Shown: piece by piece, positions 26,755-34,400 of the stretch | How the letters are laid out: the number at the start of each line of letters is the position of its first letter | Position numbering within the stretch: position 1 is the stretch's first letter | NCBI GenBank assembly: GCA_029053015.1 | Contig: JAIDHX010000035.1 | Location: forward strand, 176,714 to 240,713 | Length of the DNA: 64,000 nucleotides | Source: Lachnospiraceae bacterium | GTDB lineage: Bacteria; Bacillota; Clostridia; Lachnospirales; Lachnospiraceae | Direction: 5' to 3' | Notes under the pieces: generated by a model | Seen by the model: only the letters and a program-made list of their open reading frames with translations | Told to the model about the DNA's origin: nothing | The model's database searches: none | Position numbers and translations under genes: made by a program

Positions 26755-26786
26755 AGGCAGAATTATGAAAGAAGGAGGCAGAATAT

Positions 26787-26927
26787 ATGGGAACAATTGC
26801 AGTACTGGCGGTTTTAGCAGGTATTGTGGCGTTGATAGTGAGAAATATGATTCGAAGCAGAAAGAGTGGAAAATCTCTGCCTTGTGGCTGTGACTGCGGC
26901 CATTGCGGCGGAAAATGCGGGCATTAA
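26787..26927 (+). CDS. FeoB-associated Cys-rich membrane protein
   Basis: A 46-residue protein with one N-terminal span (IAVLAVLAGIVALIVRNMI) and a Cys/His-rich tail (CGCDCGHCGGKCGH). AAGGAGG precedes the ATG, 32 bp after the feoB stop. Small membrane proteins of this kind commonly follow feoB in Firmicutes and may help pass iron. Confidence 0.88.
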   Translation: MGTIAVLAVLAGIVALIVRNMIRSRKSGKSLPCGCDCGHCGGKCGH

Positions 26928-26950
26928 AGCTTTTTCCTCCAAAATTTAAC

Positions 26951-26979
26951 TTGACATAAGAAAAAATCCATTTGATACT
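26951..26979 (+). promoter_or_regulatory. Promoter of the spermidine synthase-like gene
   Basis: TTGACA (26951-26956), 17 bp, GATACT (26974-26979), 45 bp before the ATG at 27024. Confidence 0.7.
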
Positions 26980-27023
26980 ATAACTAATGTCGCCGGCAGG
27001 CGGAATGGAAAAGGGGTATCAAG

Positions 27024-28640
27024 ATGGAAAACAGAAAAATCTTAAAAAATAAATACTATCTGTATATGACGGAATTTTTTGCAGGTATGTCCGTTATGGC
27101 AGTGGAGTTGGGAGCGAGCCGGCTGCTTGCTCCCTATTTCAGTTCCTCCCAGATTGTGTGGACCATCATCATCGGCACGATTATGATAGCAATGGCGCTG
27201 GGGAATGTGTGGGGCGGAAAAAGTGCGGACAAGAATCCGAATCCCGACAAGCTCTATATGCGGATTATCATTGCTGCAGTATGGATAGCGGCGATTCCTT
27301 TTCTGGGAAAATATGTGATTCTTGCCATATCGGGTGTGCTGATACTGGCCGTAAACAATAATTTTCTAATCTGGGCGGCATTTCTTGCCTGCATGGTTAT
27401 CTTTGTATTTCCCTTGTTCTTATTGGGAACCGTGACGCCCTCTCTTGCAAAATATACGGTGGGCAGTCTGGACGACAGCGGCAAAACGGTGGGTACGCTG
27501 GGCGCATTCAATACCATCGGTAGTATTATCGGTACCTTTGTTCCTACCTTTGTTACCATTCCGGCGGTGGGAACTGCCATTACCTTTCTTTTGTTTTCCG
27601 GTATTCTGCTGCTTTTGGGACTGGTTTATTTTATCAGCACAAAGTTCGGGGGTTCCCGCAGGCAGAAAATTTCCTGTGTTGTGGGGATTGTACTGTTTGT
27701 GCTCTGCTGTGTGTTCGGAGCAGGCAGCCGGTTTGCCTTCTGGGAGAGCGGACTTTTGTTTGAAGGAGAGTCCATTTACAATTACCTGCAGGTGAAGGAG
27801 GACGAGGATAGCGTGGTTCTGTCCACCAATGTGCTCTTTGGCGTGCAGTCCATTATGAAAAGGGACGAGTCCCTGACGGGCATGTATTATGATTATGCGC
27901 TGGCAGCTCCGGTTATGGCGGGGCTGGCGGAGAAGGAGGATGCCAAAGTGCTGGTGCTTGGCATGGGGACAGGCACTTTTGCAAAGCAGTGCAGGCAGTA
28001 TTTTGGCGGTGTCTCAATTGAGGGAGTGGAAATCGACCAGAAGATTACGGATTTGGCGTGGGAATATTTTGCACTGCCGGAGGATATCAAGGTGACAACC
28101 TACGATGGCAGGGCTTATCTGAATGCGATAGATGAGACCTATGATGTGATTATGGTGGACGCCTATCAGGATATCACCATTCCTTTCCAGATGTCTTCTG
28201 TGGAATTTTTTACCCTTGTCAAGGAGCATCTTGCGGAGGACGGCGTCATGGTGGTGAATATGAATATGCACACGGACAAGGAAGGCAATATCAACCAGCA
28301 GTTGTCCGACACCATAGCCAGTGTGTTTGACAGCGTCTATACCGTAAATGTAGCAGGTTCCACCAACAGAGAGCTTTTTGCTGCGGGAAGCCCCGAAATC
28401 ATAGAAGGTCTTAAGGAAGAGGCGCTCAAGCTGGAGAACGCAGAACTGCGGAATATGATGGTGTGGACAGCGGAGCGTATGACGGTATATGAAAAAGGCG
28501 ATTACTTGCTGACGGACGATAAGGCGGCAGTCGAGCTTCTGGGGATGCAGGTCATAGACGAGCTGATTCGCGACGAACTCGGCTATTACAAGACAATCTT
28601 TAAAGAGCGGGGAATCCGCGGGCTGCTGGAGAGCATGTAG
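27024..28640 (+). CDS. Fused membrane/spermidine synthase-like protein
   Basis: A 538-residue protein. The first 225 residues hold six or seven spans beginning with MTEFFAGMSVMAVELGASRLLAPYF, the usual start of 'fused MFS/spermidine synthase' proteins. The cytoplasmic domain has VLVLGMGTGTFAKQC (nucleotide-binding GxGxG), EGVEIDQKI and YDVIMVDAYQDITIPF, as in aminopropyltransferases. Whether it makes polyamines is unknown. It ends 14 bp from the convergent RiPP ABC exporter. Confidence 0.88.
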   Translation: MENRKILKNKYYLYMTEFFAGMSVMAVELGASRLLAPYFSSSQIVWTIIIGTIMIAMALGNVWGGKSADKNPNPDKLYMRIIIAAVWIAAIPFLGKYVILAISGVLILAVNNNFLIWAAFLACMVIFVFPLFLLGTVTPSLAKYTVGSLDDSGKTVGTLGAFNTIGSIIGTFVPTFVTIPAVGTAITFLLFSGILLLLGLVYFISTKFGGSRRQKISCVVGIVLFVLCCVFGAGSRFAFWESGLLFEGESIYNYLQVKEDEDSVVLSTNVLFGVQSIMKRDESLTGMYYDYALAAPVMAGLAEKEDAKVLVLGMGTGTFAKQCRQYFGGVSIEGVEIDQKITDLAWEYFALPEDIKVTTYDGRAYLNAIDETYDVIMVDAYQDITIPFQMSSVEFFTLVKEHLAEDGVMVVNMNMHTDKEGNINQQLSDTIASVFDSVYTVNVAGSTNRELFAAGSPEIIEGLKEEALKLENAELRNMMVWTAERMTVYEKGDYLLTDDKAAVELLGMQVIDELIRDELGYYKTIFKERGIRGLLESM

Positions 28641-28654
28641 CCTGCCTTTTTTTG

Positions 28655-30340
28655 CTATCTTGATGTGGATAAGACAGGATTGGAAATATTTTCCAGATAC
28701 CCGTTTTCTATCTTATAGACCTCGTCACAGATCTTATAATCTTCCCTGTTATGGGAAATTAGAATGATGATCTTATTTTCAGCCAGTTTTTTTAACTTAC
28801 CGGCTAAATTGCTTTTTGTCACATCATCTAAATTTGACAAAGCTTCGTCAAATATCATCACACTGCTGTTCTTTATAAGTGCTCTTGCTATTTGCAGTTT
28901 TTTTACCTGCCCTGTCGAAAACATATTTTCGTCTTGAATTTGTGCGTCAAAAACATCCGCAAGTTCCTGAATATCCTGTAATATACCGATTTCTTTGCAT
29001 GCCTGTACAATTGCCTCTGTGTTCTCGTTCGTTAAAAGTGCAGCGCCGGATAATGCAATATTGTCATAAATTGACAGGTAATATAAATTTCGATTTACTC
29101 CGATATATTCAAAATATTTTCTCAAAGAATAATAGTTATAGTTGTCTGCACTGATTCCGTTAAACAACACCTTTCCTTCCGTTGGCAGGACATTTTGCAT
29201 GATAAGATTCATTATGCTTGTCTTGCCTGATCCGTTTTTTCCGATGAACCCTACAATCTTTCCTTTTTGAAGATTCATGTTGACTTGATGCAATATCTCA
29301 TTTTCGCCATATGACAATGAAATATTTCTGAAACATATTGAATCAATACCATTTACAGCAACTTCTTTTGCATATTCGCTTTGATCAGATTCCCTGCTTA
29401 ATTCCTCTAATTCAAGCACCCTTTCTATAGAAACCATTAACGGCTGCAGATTTGTCCTTACATTAACTAGTGCGTCAATGGAAGAAGAAAGCGATTTTGA
29501 GTAATTGTTAAAAGCAACAAAGGTTCCGAACGAAATGACTCCCGTATACACATAAAACACACCTGCAATCATTAAGGTGGTATGTCCCAACAACCCTATG
29601 GCTGACACGAGCCCGTCAAATGTCGTTTGCGACATCATCTGTTTGATGGATAAGTCTCTCCCTTTTTCTGCCTCTTCACATACTTTTCTTAAAATCTTTG
29701 CAGCACCATTTTGATTTTTTATGTCAGAAATATTTCCGATCATATTTTTCACATGATCAATATATTCATCATTTTGAATTACCATATCAACCGTTTTCTC
29801 TTTAATGATTTTTCGGAATTTACGATTGATAAGTACGATAAACGGGTATGGAATCATCAAGATCACACAAAGCTGCCAGTTAATGCAGACAGCGACTACA
29901 CCGATGCCGATCACGTTGAGCACGGTAAAAATAAGTGAGATCATGACTGAAACTGCCGAATACACAGCGTTAGAATCCGATACCAAAACAGAATACATTT
30001 TACCCTGACTTATGTTCATTTTATAATTTGGTATATGTAGCAGAGACTCTGTTACTTTGCATTTTACAAAATAATTTATGTTTTTTGCAGTTGTTGCTTC
30101 TATTCTCTTTACGATAAGGCCGAACAATTGTGACAGCAGGTAGCTTACAATCAGGAGTGATATAAATAAGGATAGCTCTCTGATCTGTTTATTTAGGAGA
30201 CCGGTTATCATATTTGCATAAATCAGTGGTTGTACCACGGATATGATTATAAGCAGCAATCGCAATGCAATCATAATCATAATGTGAAATTTTTCTTGTT
30301 TACAGTACTTTATGGTTTCCTTAAAATTTTTTAGTATCAT
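28655..30340 (-). CDS. ABC exporter of the RiPP locus
   Basis: A 561-residue fused permease-ATPase. About six spans lie in the first 300 residues; the ATPase has GFIGKNGSGKTS, a variant signature FSTGQVKKLQIARAL, VMIFDEALSNLDD and LISHNRED. There is no N-terminal C39 peptidase domain, so it cannot itself remove a leader. It is divergent from the first precursor peptide gene (30431), with a shared 90-bp intergenic region. The likely cargo is the modified peptide; this is inferred from position. The ATG at 30340 has GAGAGG upstream. Confidence 0.85.
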   Translation of the reverse strand: MILKNFKETIKYCKQEKFHIMIMIALRLLLIIISVVQPLIYANMITGLLNKQIRELSLFISLLIVSYLLSQLFGLIVKRIEATTAKNINYFVKCKVTESLLHIPNYKMNISQGKMYSVLVSDSNAVYSAVSVMISLIFTVLNVIGIGVVAVCINWQLCVILMIPYPFIVLINRKFRKIIKEKTVDMVIQNDEYIDHVKNMIGNISDIKNQNGAAKILRKVCEEAEKGRDLSIKQMMSQTTFDGLVSAIGLLGHTTLMIAGVFYVYTGVISFGTFVAFNNYSKSLSSSIDALVNVRTNLQPLMVSIERVLELEELSRESDQSEYAKEVAVNGIDSICFRNISLSYGENEILHQVNMNLQKGKIVGFIGKNGSGKTSIMNLIMQNVLPTEGKVLFNGISADNYNYYSLRKYFEYIGVNRNLYYLSIYDNIALSGAALLTNENTEAIVQACKEIGILQDIQELADVFDAQIQDENMFSTGQVKKLQIARALIKNSSVMIFDEALSNLDDVTKSNLAGKLKKLAENKIIILISHNREDYKICDEVYKIENGYLENISNPVLSTSR

Positions 30341-30373
30341 GTATTCCTCTCATATTATTGACTACACTTGTAT

Positions 30374-30402
30374 TGTAAAACATCTTCATCCGTGATATGA
30401 TT
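30374..30402 (+). promoter_or_regulatory. Promoter of precursor peptide 1
   Basis: TTGTAA (30374-30379), 17-bp spacer, TATGAT (30397-30402). The same layout with TACAAT as -10 precedes peptides 2 and 3. On the minus strand ATTGTA reads TACAAT and may serve as -10 for the divergent exporter. Confidence 0.65.
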
Positions 30403-30430
30403 ATATTACCAAACTAAAAGGAGGGCAAAT

Positions 30431-30610
30431 ATGGAAAATCTCAATGATTTAATTTGGACGGACGAGGAAAACAGCGACAACAACAATATCCAGCCTCAAG
30501 AACATGATCCCATGAAGTATACATGTAATAGTATGGTTGTATCCTGCGGCGCTGGAAATTTTCCTGGCTGTATACAGGACCGGACGCTAAGAATGGGATC
30601 CTGTGTTTAG
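30431..30610 (+). CDS. RiPP precursor peptide 1 (59 residues)
   Basis: A 59-residue peptide: leader MENLNDLIWTDEE, an Asn/Gln-rich acidic middle ending EHDPM, then a core with four cysteines C32, C39, C47 and C58 (spacing x6, x7, x10). The central GAGNFPGC motif is shared with peptide 3. AAAGGAGGGC precedes the ATG. The leader is nearly identical in the three copies while the core varies, the hallmark of ribosomally made, modified peptides. There is no double-Gly cleavage site. The modification type is unknown; Cys-to-alpha-carbon thioethers or other radical-SAM cross-links are plausible. Confidence 0.85.
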   Translation: MENLNDLIWTDEENSDNNNIQPQEHDPMKYTCNSMVVSCGAGNFPGCIQDRTLRMGSCV

Positions 30611-30632
30611 TAATAACTTTCCTCATTTTTCT

Positions 30633-30660
30633 ATGGGAGCACTTGCGGCTCCCATTTTTC
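30633..30660 (+). terminator. Terminator of precursor peptide 1
   Basis: ATGGGAGC (30633-30640) pairs with GCTCCCAT (30648-30655), followed by TTTT. A near-identical hairpin ends each peptide gene. Confidence 0.8.
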
Positions 30661-30666
30661 TGTATT

Positions 30667-32223
30667 TTATTCTGCATTGTACCACTGATAATTCTGACTG
30701 AGGTATGCATTCCAGTCCTGTACCAGCTTATCATAGGATTTACCCCATTCCGCATTATACCCACTATTACCTGTCAGGACATACTGAAAGGCCTCCTGCT
30801 TCCCATAAATGTCCACAAGATAAGCGACAAAAGAAGCACCGCTTTGATAGTCATTATTGGGGTCACTCACCCTCCAGTTAGCATATGTCAAAAAGTCGCC
30901 AAAATCGCGGTAATCTGTCCTGAAATCAATCGGCCGCCCTATATGCTCTATATATTTGTTAGTAGCTAGTTCCATTTTTGGAGAAAAGTCCACTGTATTA
31001 TTATAATCATAGTTCCAAAAATCGTAAGCGTAATCATTATACAGGCAATCATAACATCTGGCAAAGCCCTCCACATTCCACAAACTTTGGCCAATGCAAT
31101 ATTTCCACATAAGAGAATGAATATACTCATGCGACAAGGAAACCACACTTCCTAAATAAATGGTATGGAGATAGGGTACATAAAAGGTCTCTTTACTATT
31201 TTTAAAGTTAACCGAAAGGTCATTGTTGTAACTGCCAAAACCAAAGAATTCCTGGTACTGCCTCATCTGCCGCACGTTGCACTCGAAAAATGCCCTGACC
31301 TCACTATAATCTTCATGCAGAAAATGCTCCGATACTTTCGGATTTGTTTCCCAGCTCTGATCCTGCCAGTCTTTATCCATGTAGAAAACAGCATACTCGC
31401 AGGCTGCCGCATAGTCAAGGAACATGCCGCCGTACTGGTAACGAATTTCCGTCAGACTGCACTCCACACCATTATCTCTGTAAAATGCCTCCAACACTTC
31501 ATTGGCGCTTCCAATGCCTTCCGCAGTACCTGAATCAGACAGCAGTTTCAGAAAATCCTCCTCCGAATGCGCAGACAGGTATTCGCTGGCAAAATAGCAG
31601 GCATTGTTTTTTGCCGTTTCCACATCCTCAGACAGGACAAAATTCTCATCAAAGCACAGCAGGTTTAAGTCGTACAGGTCCGGATTGCTCATCTGCTGAA
31701 AACCGGCCGTTTCCCTGTAATCCCAGCCCGCTTCCCTGCACAGGTAATTGGCATATCCGTATGCAAGCCCGTAATTGCCCCATTCCCCGTAACCGGCAAG
31801 CAGCACTCCCGTGACGTATTCCACGGAATTCCACAGCTGCACCGGGACATACAGCGTGTTTCCGTGAACGGCAATTCCTTCATAACTTTCAGGCTTAAAG
31901 ACCACGACCTCAATTTCCGGCAGCGTGCCTTCCATGCAGGAAAGAACCCTGTCCGTTGCTGCTATGCAGGCCTCCCTCTCTTCATGGCTTATTGCAGCTT
32001 CAAAGTAATATGCCGCACAGTCTGTCTGTGTTTTCTCCACATCCTTTAGAAAGGCATACCTCCCCGACATTTCCTCGTAGTGGATGGTATCCTTTTCATA
32101 CGTATACTCTGCAGGCAGCCTGCTTTCATCGGTTTCCAGCGGTTCCTTTTTCCCACCGGAGCCGCAGGCAGTAAGCATCGCCAGCATAACGACAATGCCG
32201 AACAATCGCATTTTTCGTTTCAT
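30667..32223 (-). CDS. HEYIH zinc-metalloprotease lipoprotein, copy 1
   Basis: A 518-residue exported lipoprotein: basic start, hydrophobic stretch, lipobox MLTAC with C20. The only enzyme-like motif is SLSHEYIHS (H365, E366, H369), with a candidate third ligand E385 in NVEGF, a gluzincin-type layout, so a zinc peptidase is likely. The rest is not recognised. Near-identical paralogues lie at 32526 and 34401. It is divergent from precursor peptide 2 and convergent with peptide 1. Outside the membrane it could trim the exported peptide's leader or destroy peptide for self-protection. AGGAGTG precedes the ATG. Confidence 0.8.
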   Translation of the reverse strand: MKRKMRLFGIVVMLAMLTACGSGGKKEPLETDESRLPAEYTYEKDTIHYEEMSGRYAFLKDVEKTQTDCAAYYFEAAISHEEREACIAATDRVLSCMEGTLPEIEVVVFKPESYEGIAVHGNTLYVPVQLWNSVEYVTGVLLAGYGEWGNYGLAYGYANYLCREAGWDYRETAGFQQMSNPDLYDLNLLCFDENFVLSEDVETAKNNACYFASEYLSAHSEEDFLKLLSDSGTAEGIGSANEVLEAFYRDNGVECSLTEIRYQYGGMFLDYAAACEYAVFYMDKDWQDQSWETNPKVSEHFLHEDYSEVRAFFECNVRQMRQYQEFFGFGSYNNDLSVNFKNSKETFYVPYLHTIYLGSVVSLSHEYIHSLMWKYCIGQSLWNVEGFARCYDCLYNDYAYDFWNYDYNNTVDFSPKMELATNKYIEHIGRPIDFRTDYRDFGDFLTYANWRVSDPNNDYQSGASFVAYLVDIYGKQEAFQYVLTGNSGYNAEWGKSYDKLVQDWNAYLSQNYQWYNAE

Positions 32224-32243
32224 TAGACTTCACTCCTATCATT

Positions 32244-32273
32244 ATTGTAAAAAATCTTCATCAGTGATACAAT
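32244..32273. promoter_or_regulatory. Superimposed divergent promoters, protease 1 / peptide 2
   Basis: Plus strand: TTGTAA (32245-32250), 17 bp, TACAAT (32268-32273). Minus strand: TTGTAT (32272-32267), 17 bp, TACAAT (32249-32244). The two promoters occupy the same DNA in opposite directions, built on an ATTGTA...TACAAT inverted repeat, so polymerase bound for one should exclude the other. Confidence 0.6.
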
Positions 32274-32302
32274 TACATTACCAAATCAAAAGGAGGGCAA
32301 AT

Positions 32303-32473
32303 ATGGAAAATCTCAATGATTTAATTTGGACGGACGAGGAAGACAGCGACAACAATATCCAGCCTCAACATGATCCCATGAAGGAAACATGTATGATTGC
32401 TTTCTGCACCGCTGGAAGTCTTTATGCTTGTAAACAGGACTGGTCGCTAAGAACGGGAACTTGCTATCCGTAA
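32303..32473 (+). CDS. RiPP precursor peptide 2 (56 residues)
   Basis: Leader MENLNDLIWTDEED as in the other copies; core from about residue 29 with C30, C35, C43 and C54 (spacing x4, x7, x10) and segments TCMIAFCTAG and SLYACKQDW. It ends TGTCYP. The core differs from peptide 1 in most non-Cys positions. The ribosome site AAAGGAGGGC and upstream 60 bp are almost identical to those of peptide 3. Confidence 0.85.
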   Translation: MENLNDLIWTDEEDSDNNIQPQHDPMKETCMIAFCTAGSLYACKQDWSLRTGTCYP

Positions 32474-32492
32474 TAACTTTCCTCATTTCTCT

Positions 32493-32519
32493 ATGGGAGC
32501 ACTTGCGCTCCCATTTTTC
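32493..32519 (+). terminator. Terminator of precursor peptide 2
   Basis: ATGGGAGC pairs with GCTCCCAT around a 6-nt loop, followed by TTTTC. Confidence 0.8.
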
Positions 32520-32525
32520 TGTATT

Positions 32526-34088
32526 TTATTCTGCATTGTACCACTGGTAATTCTGACTGAGGTATGCATTCCAGTCCTGCACCAGCTCATCATAGGATTT
32601 ACCCCATTCCGCATTATACCCACTATCACCCGTCAGGACATAATGAAAAGCATCCTGCTTCCCATAAATGTCCACAAGATAAGCGACAAAAGAAGCACCA
32701 CTCCCATAGGTTGCATTGGGGTCACTCAACCCATAAGCATATGTCATAAAATCGCCGAAATCGCGGTTATCGGTCCTTATATCGATTGGACGTCCTATAT
32801 ATTCTATATATTTGTTGATATATGTTCCTATTTTTGGATAAGCTACTGATACACTATTATAATCATGGTTCCAAAAATCGTAAGCATAGTCGTTATATAG
32901 GCAATCATAATATCTGGCAAAGCCCTCTGTATTCCACTTACTTTGGCCAATGACATATTTCCCCATAAGAGAATGAATATACTCATGCGACAAGGAAACC
33001 ACACTGTCTAAATAAATAGTATGGGTCGCAGCTAAATAAATAGAGGAGTTTGCTGCATTTCTACTTGTAAGGTTAACCGAAAGGTCATTGTTGTAACTGT
33101 CAAAACCAAAGAATTCCTGGTACTGCCTCATCTGCCGCATGTTGCACTCGAAAAATGCCCTGACATCACTATAATCTTCATGCAGAAAATGCTCCGATAT
33201 TTTCGGATTTGTTTCCCAACTCTGATCCTGCCAGTCTTTATCTATGTAGAAAACAGCATACTCACAGGCTGCCGCATAGTCAAGGAACATGCCGCCGTAC
33301 TGGTAACGGATCCCCGTCAGACTGCACTCCACACTATTATCCCTGTAAAATGCTTCCAGCACTTCATTGGTGCTTCCAATGCCTTCCACAGTACCTGAAT
33401 CAGACAGCAGTTTCAGAAAATCCTCCTCCGAATGCGCAGACAGGTATTCGCTGGCAAAATAGCAGGCATTGTTTTTTGCTGCTTCCACATCCCCAGGCAG
33501 GGCAAAATTCTCATCAAAGCACAGCAGGTTTAAGTCGTACAGGTCCGGATTGCTCATCTGCTGAAAACCGGCCGTTTCTCGGTAACTCCAGCCCGCTGCC
33601 CTGCACAGATGATTGGCATATCCGTATGCCAGTCCGTAATTGCCCCATTCCCCGTAACCGGCAAGCAGCACTCCCGTGACGTATTCCACAGAATCCCACA
33701 ACTGGATTGGGACATACAGCGTGTTTCGGTGAACGGCAATTCCGTTATAACTTTCAGGCTTAAATACCACGACCTCGATTTCCGGCAGCGTGCCTTCCAT
33801 GCAGGAAAGAACCCTGTCTGTTGCTGTTATGCAGGCTTCCCTCTCTTCATGGCTTATTGCAGCTTCAAAGTAATATGCCGCACAGTCTGTCTGTGTTTTC
33901 TCCACATCCTTTAGAAAGGCATACCTCCCCGACATTTCCTCGTAGTGGATGGTATCCTTTTCATACGTATACTCTGCAGGCAGCCTGCTTTCATCGGTTT
34001 CCAGCGGTTCCTTTTTCCCACCGGAGCCGCAGGCAGTAAGCATCGCCAGCATAACGACAATGCCGAACAATCGCATTTTTCGTTTCAT
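32526..34088 (-). CDS. HEYIH zinc-metalloprotease lipoprotein, copy 2
   Basis: A 520-residue paralogue of copy 1. The first 335 residues are almost the same, including lipobox MLTAC and the internal Cys residues. It then differs: RNAANSSIYLAATHTIYLD replaces the KETFYVP-type segment of copies 1 and 3 just before the SLSHEYIHS motif, and GKYVIGQSKWNTEGFARYYD follows it. So the active-site neighbourhood is copy-specific while the rest is homogenised. Divergent from peptide 3, convergent with peptide 2. Confidence 0.8.
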   Translation of the reverse strand: MKRKMRLFGIVVMLAMLTACGSGGKKEPLETDESRLPAEYTYEKDTIHYEEMSGRYAFLKDVEKTQTDCAAYYFEAAISHEEREACITATDRVLSCMEGTLPEIEVVVFKPESYNGIAVHRNTLYVPIQLWDSVEYVTGVLLAGYGEWGNYGLAYGYANHLCRAAGWSYRETAGFQQMSNPDLYDLNLLCFDENFALPGDVEAAKNNACYFASEYLSAHSEEDFLKLLSDSGTVEGIGSTNEVLEAFYRDNSVECSLTGIRYQYGGMFLDYAAACEYAVFYIDKDWQDQSWETNPKISEHFLHEDYSDVRAFFECNMRQMRQYQEFFGFDSYNNDLSVNLTSRNAANSSIYLAATHTIYLDSVVSLSHEYIHSLMGKYVIGQSKWNTEGFARYYDCLYNDYAYDFWNHDYNSVSVAYPKIGTYINKYIEYIGRPIDIRTDNRDFGDFMTYAYGLSDPNATYGSGASFVAYLVDIYGKQDAFHYVLTGDSGYNAEWGKSYDELVQDWNAYLSQNYQWYNAE

Positions 34089-34108
34089 TAGACTTCACTC
34101 CTATCATT

Positions 34109-34138
34109 ATTGTAAAAAATCTTCATCAGTGATACAAT
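34109..34138. promoter_or_regulatory. Superimposed divergent promoters, protease 2 / peptide 3
   Basis: Same sequence as the copy at 32244-32273: plus TTGTAA (34110-34115), 17 bp, TACAAT (34133-34138); minus TTGTAT, 17 bp, TACAAT over the same bases. Confidence 0.6.
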
Positions 34139-34167
34139 TACATTACCAAATCAAAAGGAGGGCAAAT

Positions 34168-34344
34168 ATGGAAAATCTCAATGATTTAATTTGGACAGAC
34201 GAGGAAGACAGCAGCAACAACAATATTCAGCCTCAAGAACATGATCCCATGCATGAAACATGTATGATTGCTTTCTGCACCGCTGGAAATTTTCCTGGCT
34301 GTACTAAGGACCGGGCGAACGGAATTGCATTATCTTGCTCTTAG
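34168..34344 (+). CDS. RiPP precursor peptide 3 (58 residues)
   Basis: Leader MENLNDLIWTDEED; core with C32, C37, C45 and C57 (spacing x4, x7, x11). It mixes features of the other two: TCMIAFCTAG as in peptide 2 and NFPGC as in peptide 1, then a unique tail TKDRANGIALSCS. The mosaic pattern suggests recombination among copies. Confidence 0.85.
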   Translation: MENLNDLIWTDEEDSSNNNIQPQEHDPMHETCMIAFCTAGNFPGCTKDRANGIALSCS

Positions 34345-34366
34345 TAATAACTTTCCTCATTTCTCT

Positions 34367-34393
34367 ATGGGAGCGCTTGCGGCTCCCATTTTT
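34367..34393 (+). terminator. Terminator of precursor peptide 3
   Basis: ATGGGAGC (34367-34374) pairs with GCTCCCAT (34382-34389), followed by TTTT. Confidence 0.8.
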
Positions 34394-34400
34394 CTGTATT

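Noticed and set aside
31344..31814. Plus-strand frames of about 156-174 codons within the three protease genes
   Set aside because: The same frames recur in each paralogue (also at 33209 and 35024) only because the proteases are alike; they are Pro/His/Cys-rich shadows with no ribosome sites.
30431..34344. Precursor peptides as double-glycine bacteriocins
   Set aside because: No GG or GA cleavage motif precedes the core, and the exporter has no C39 peptidase domain.
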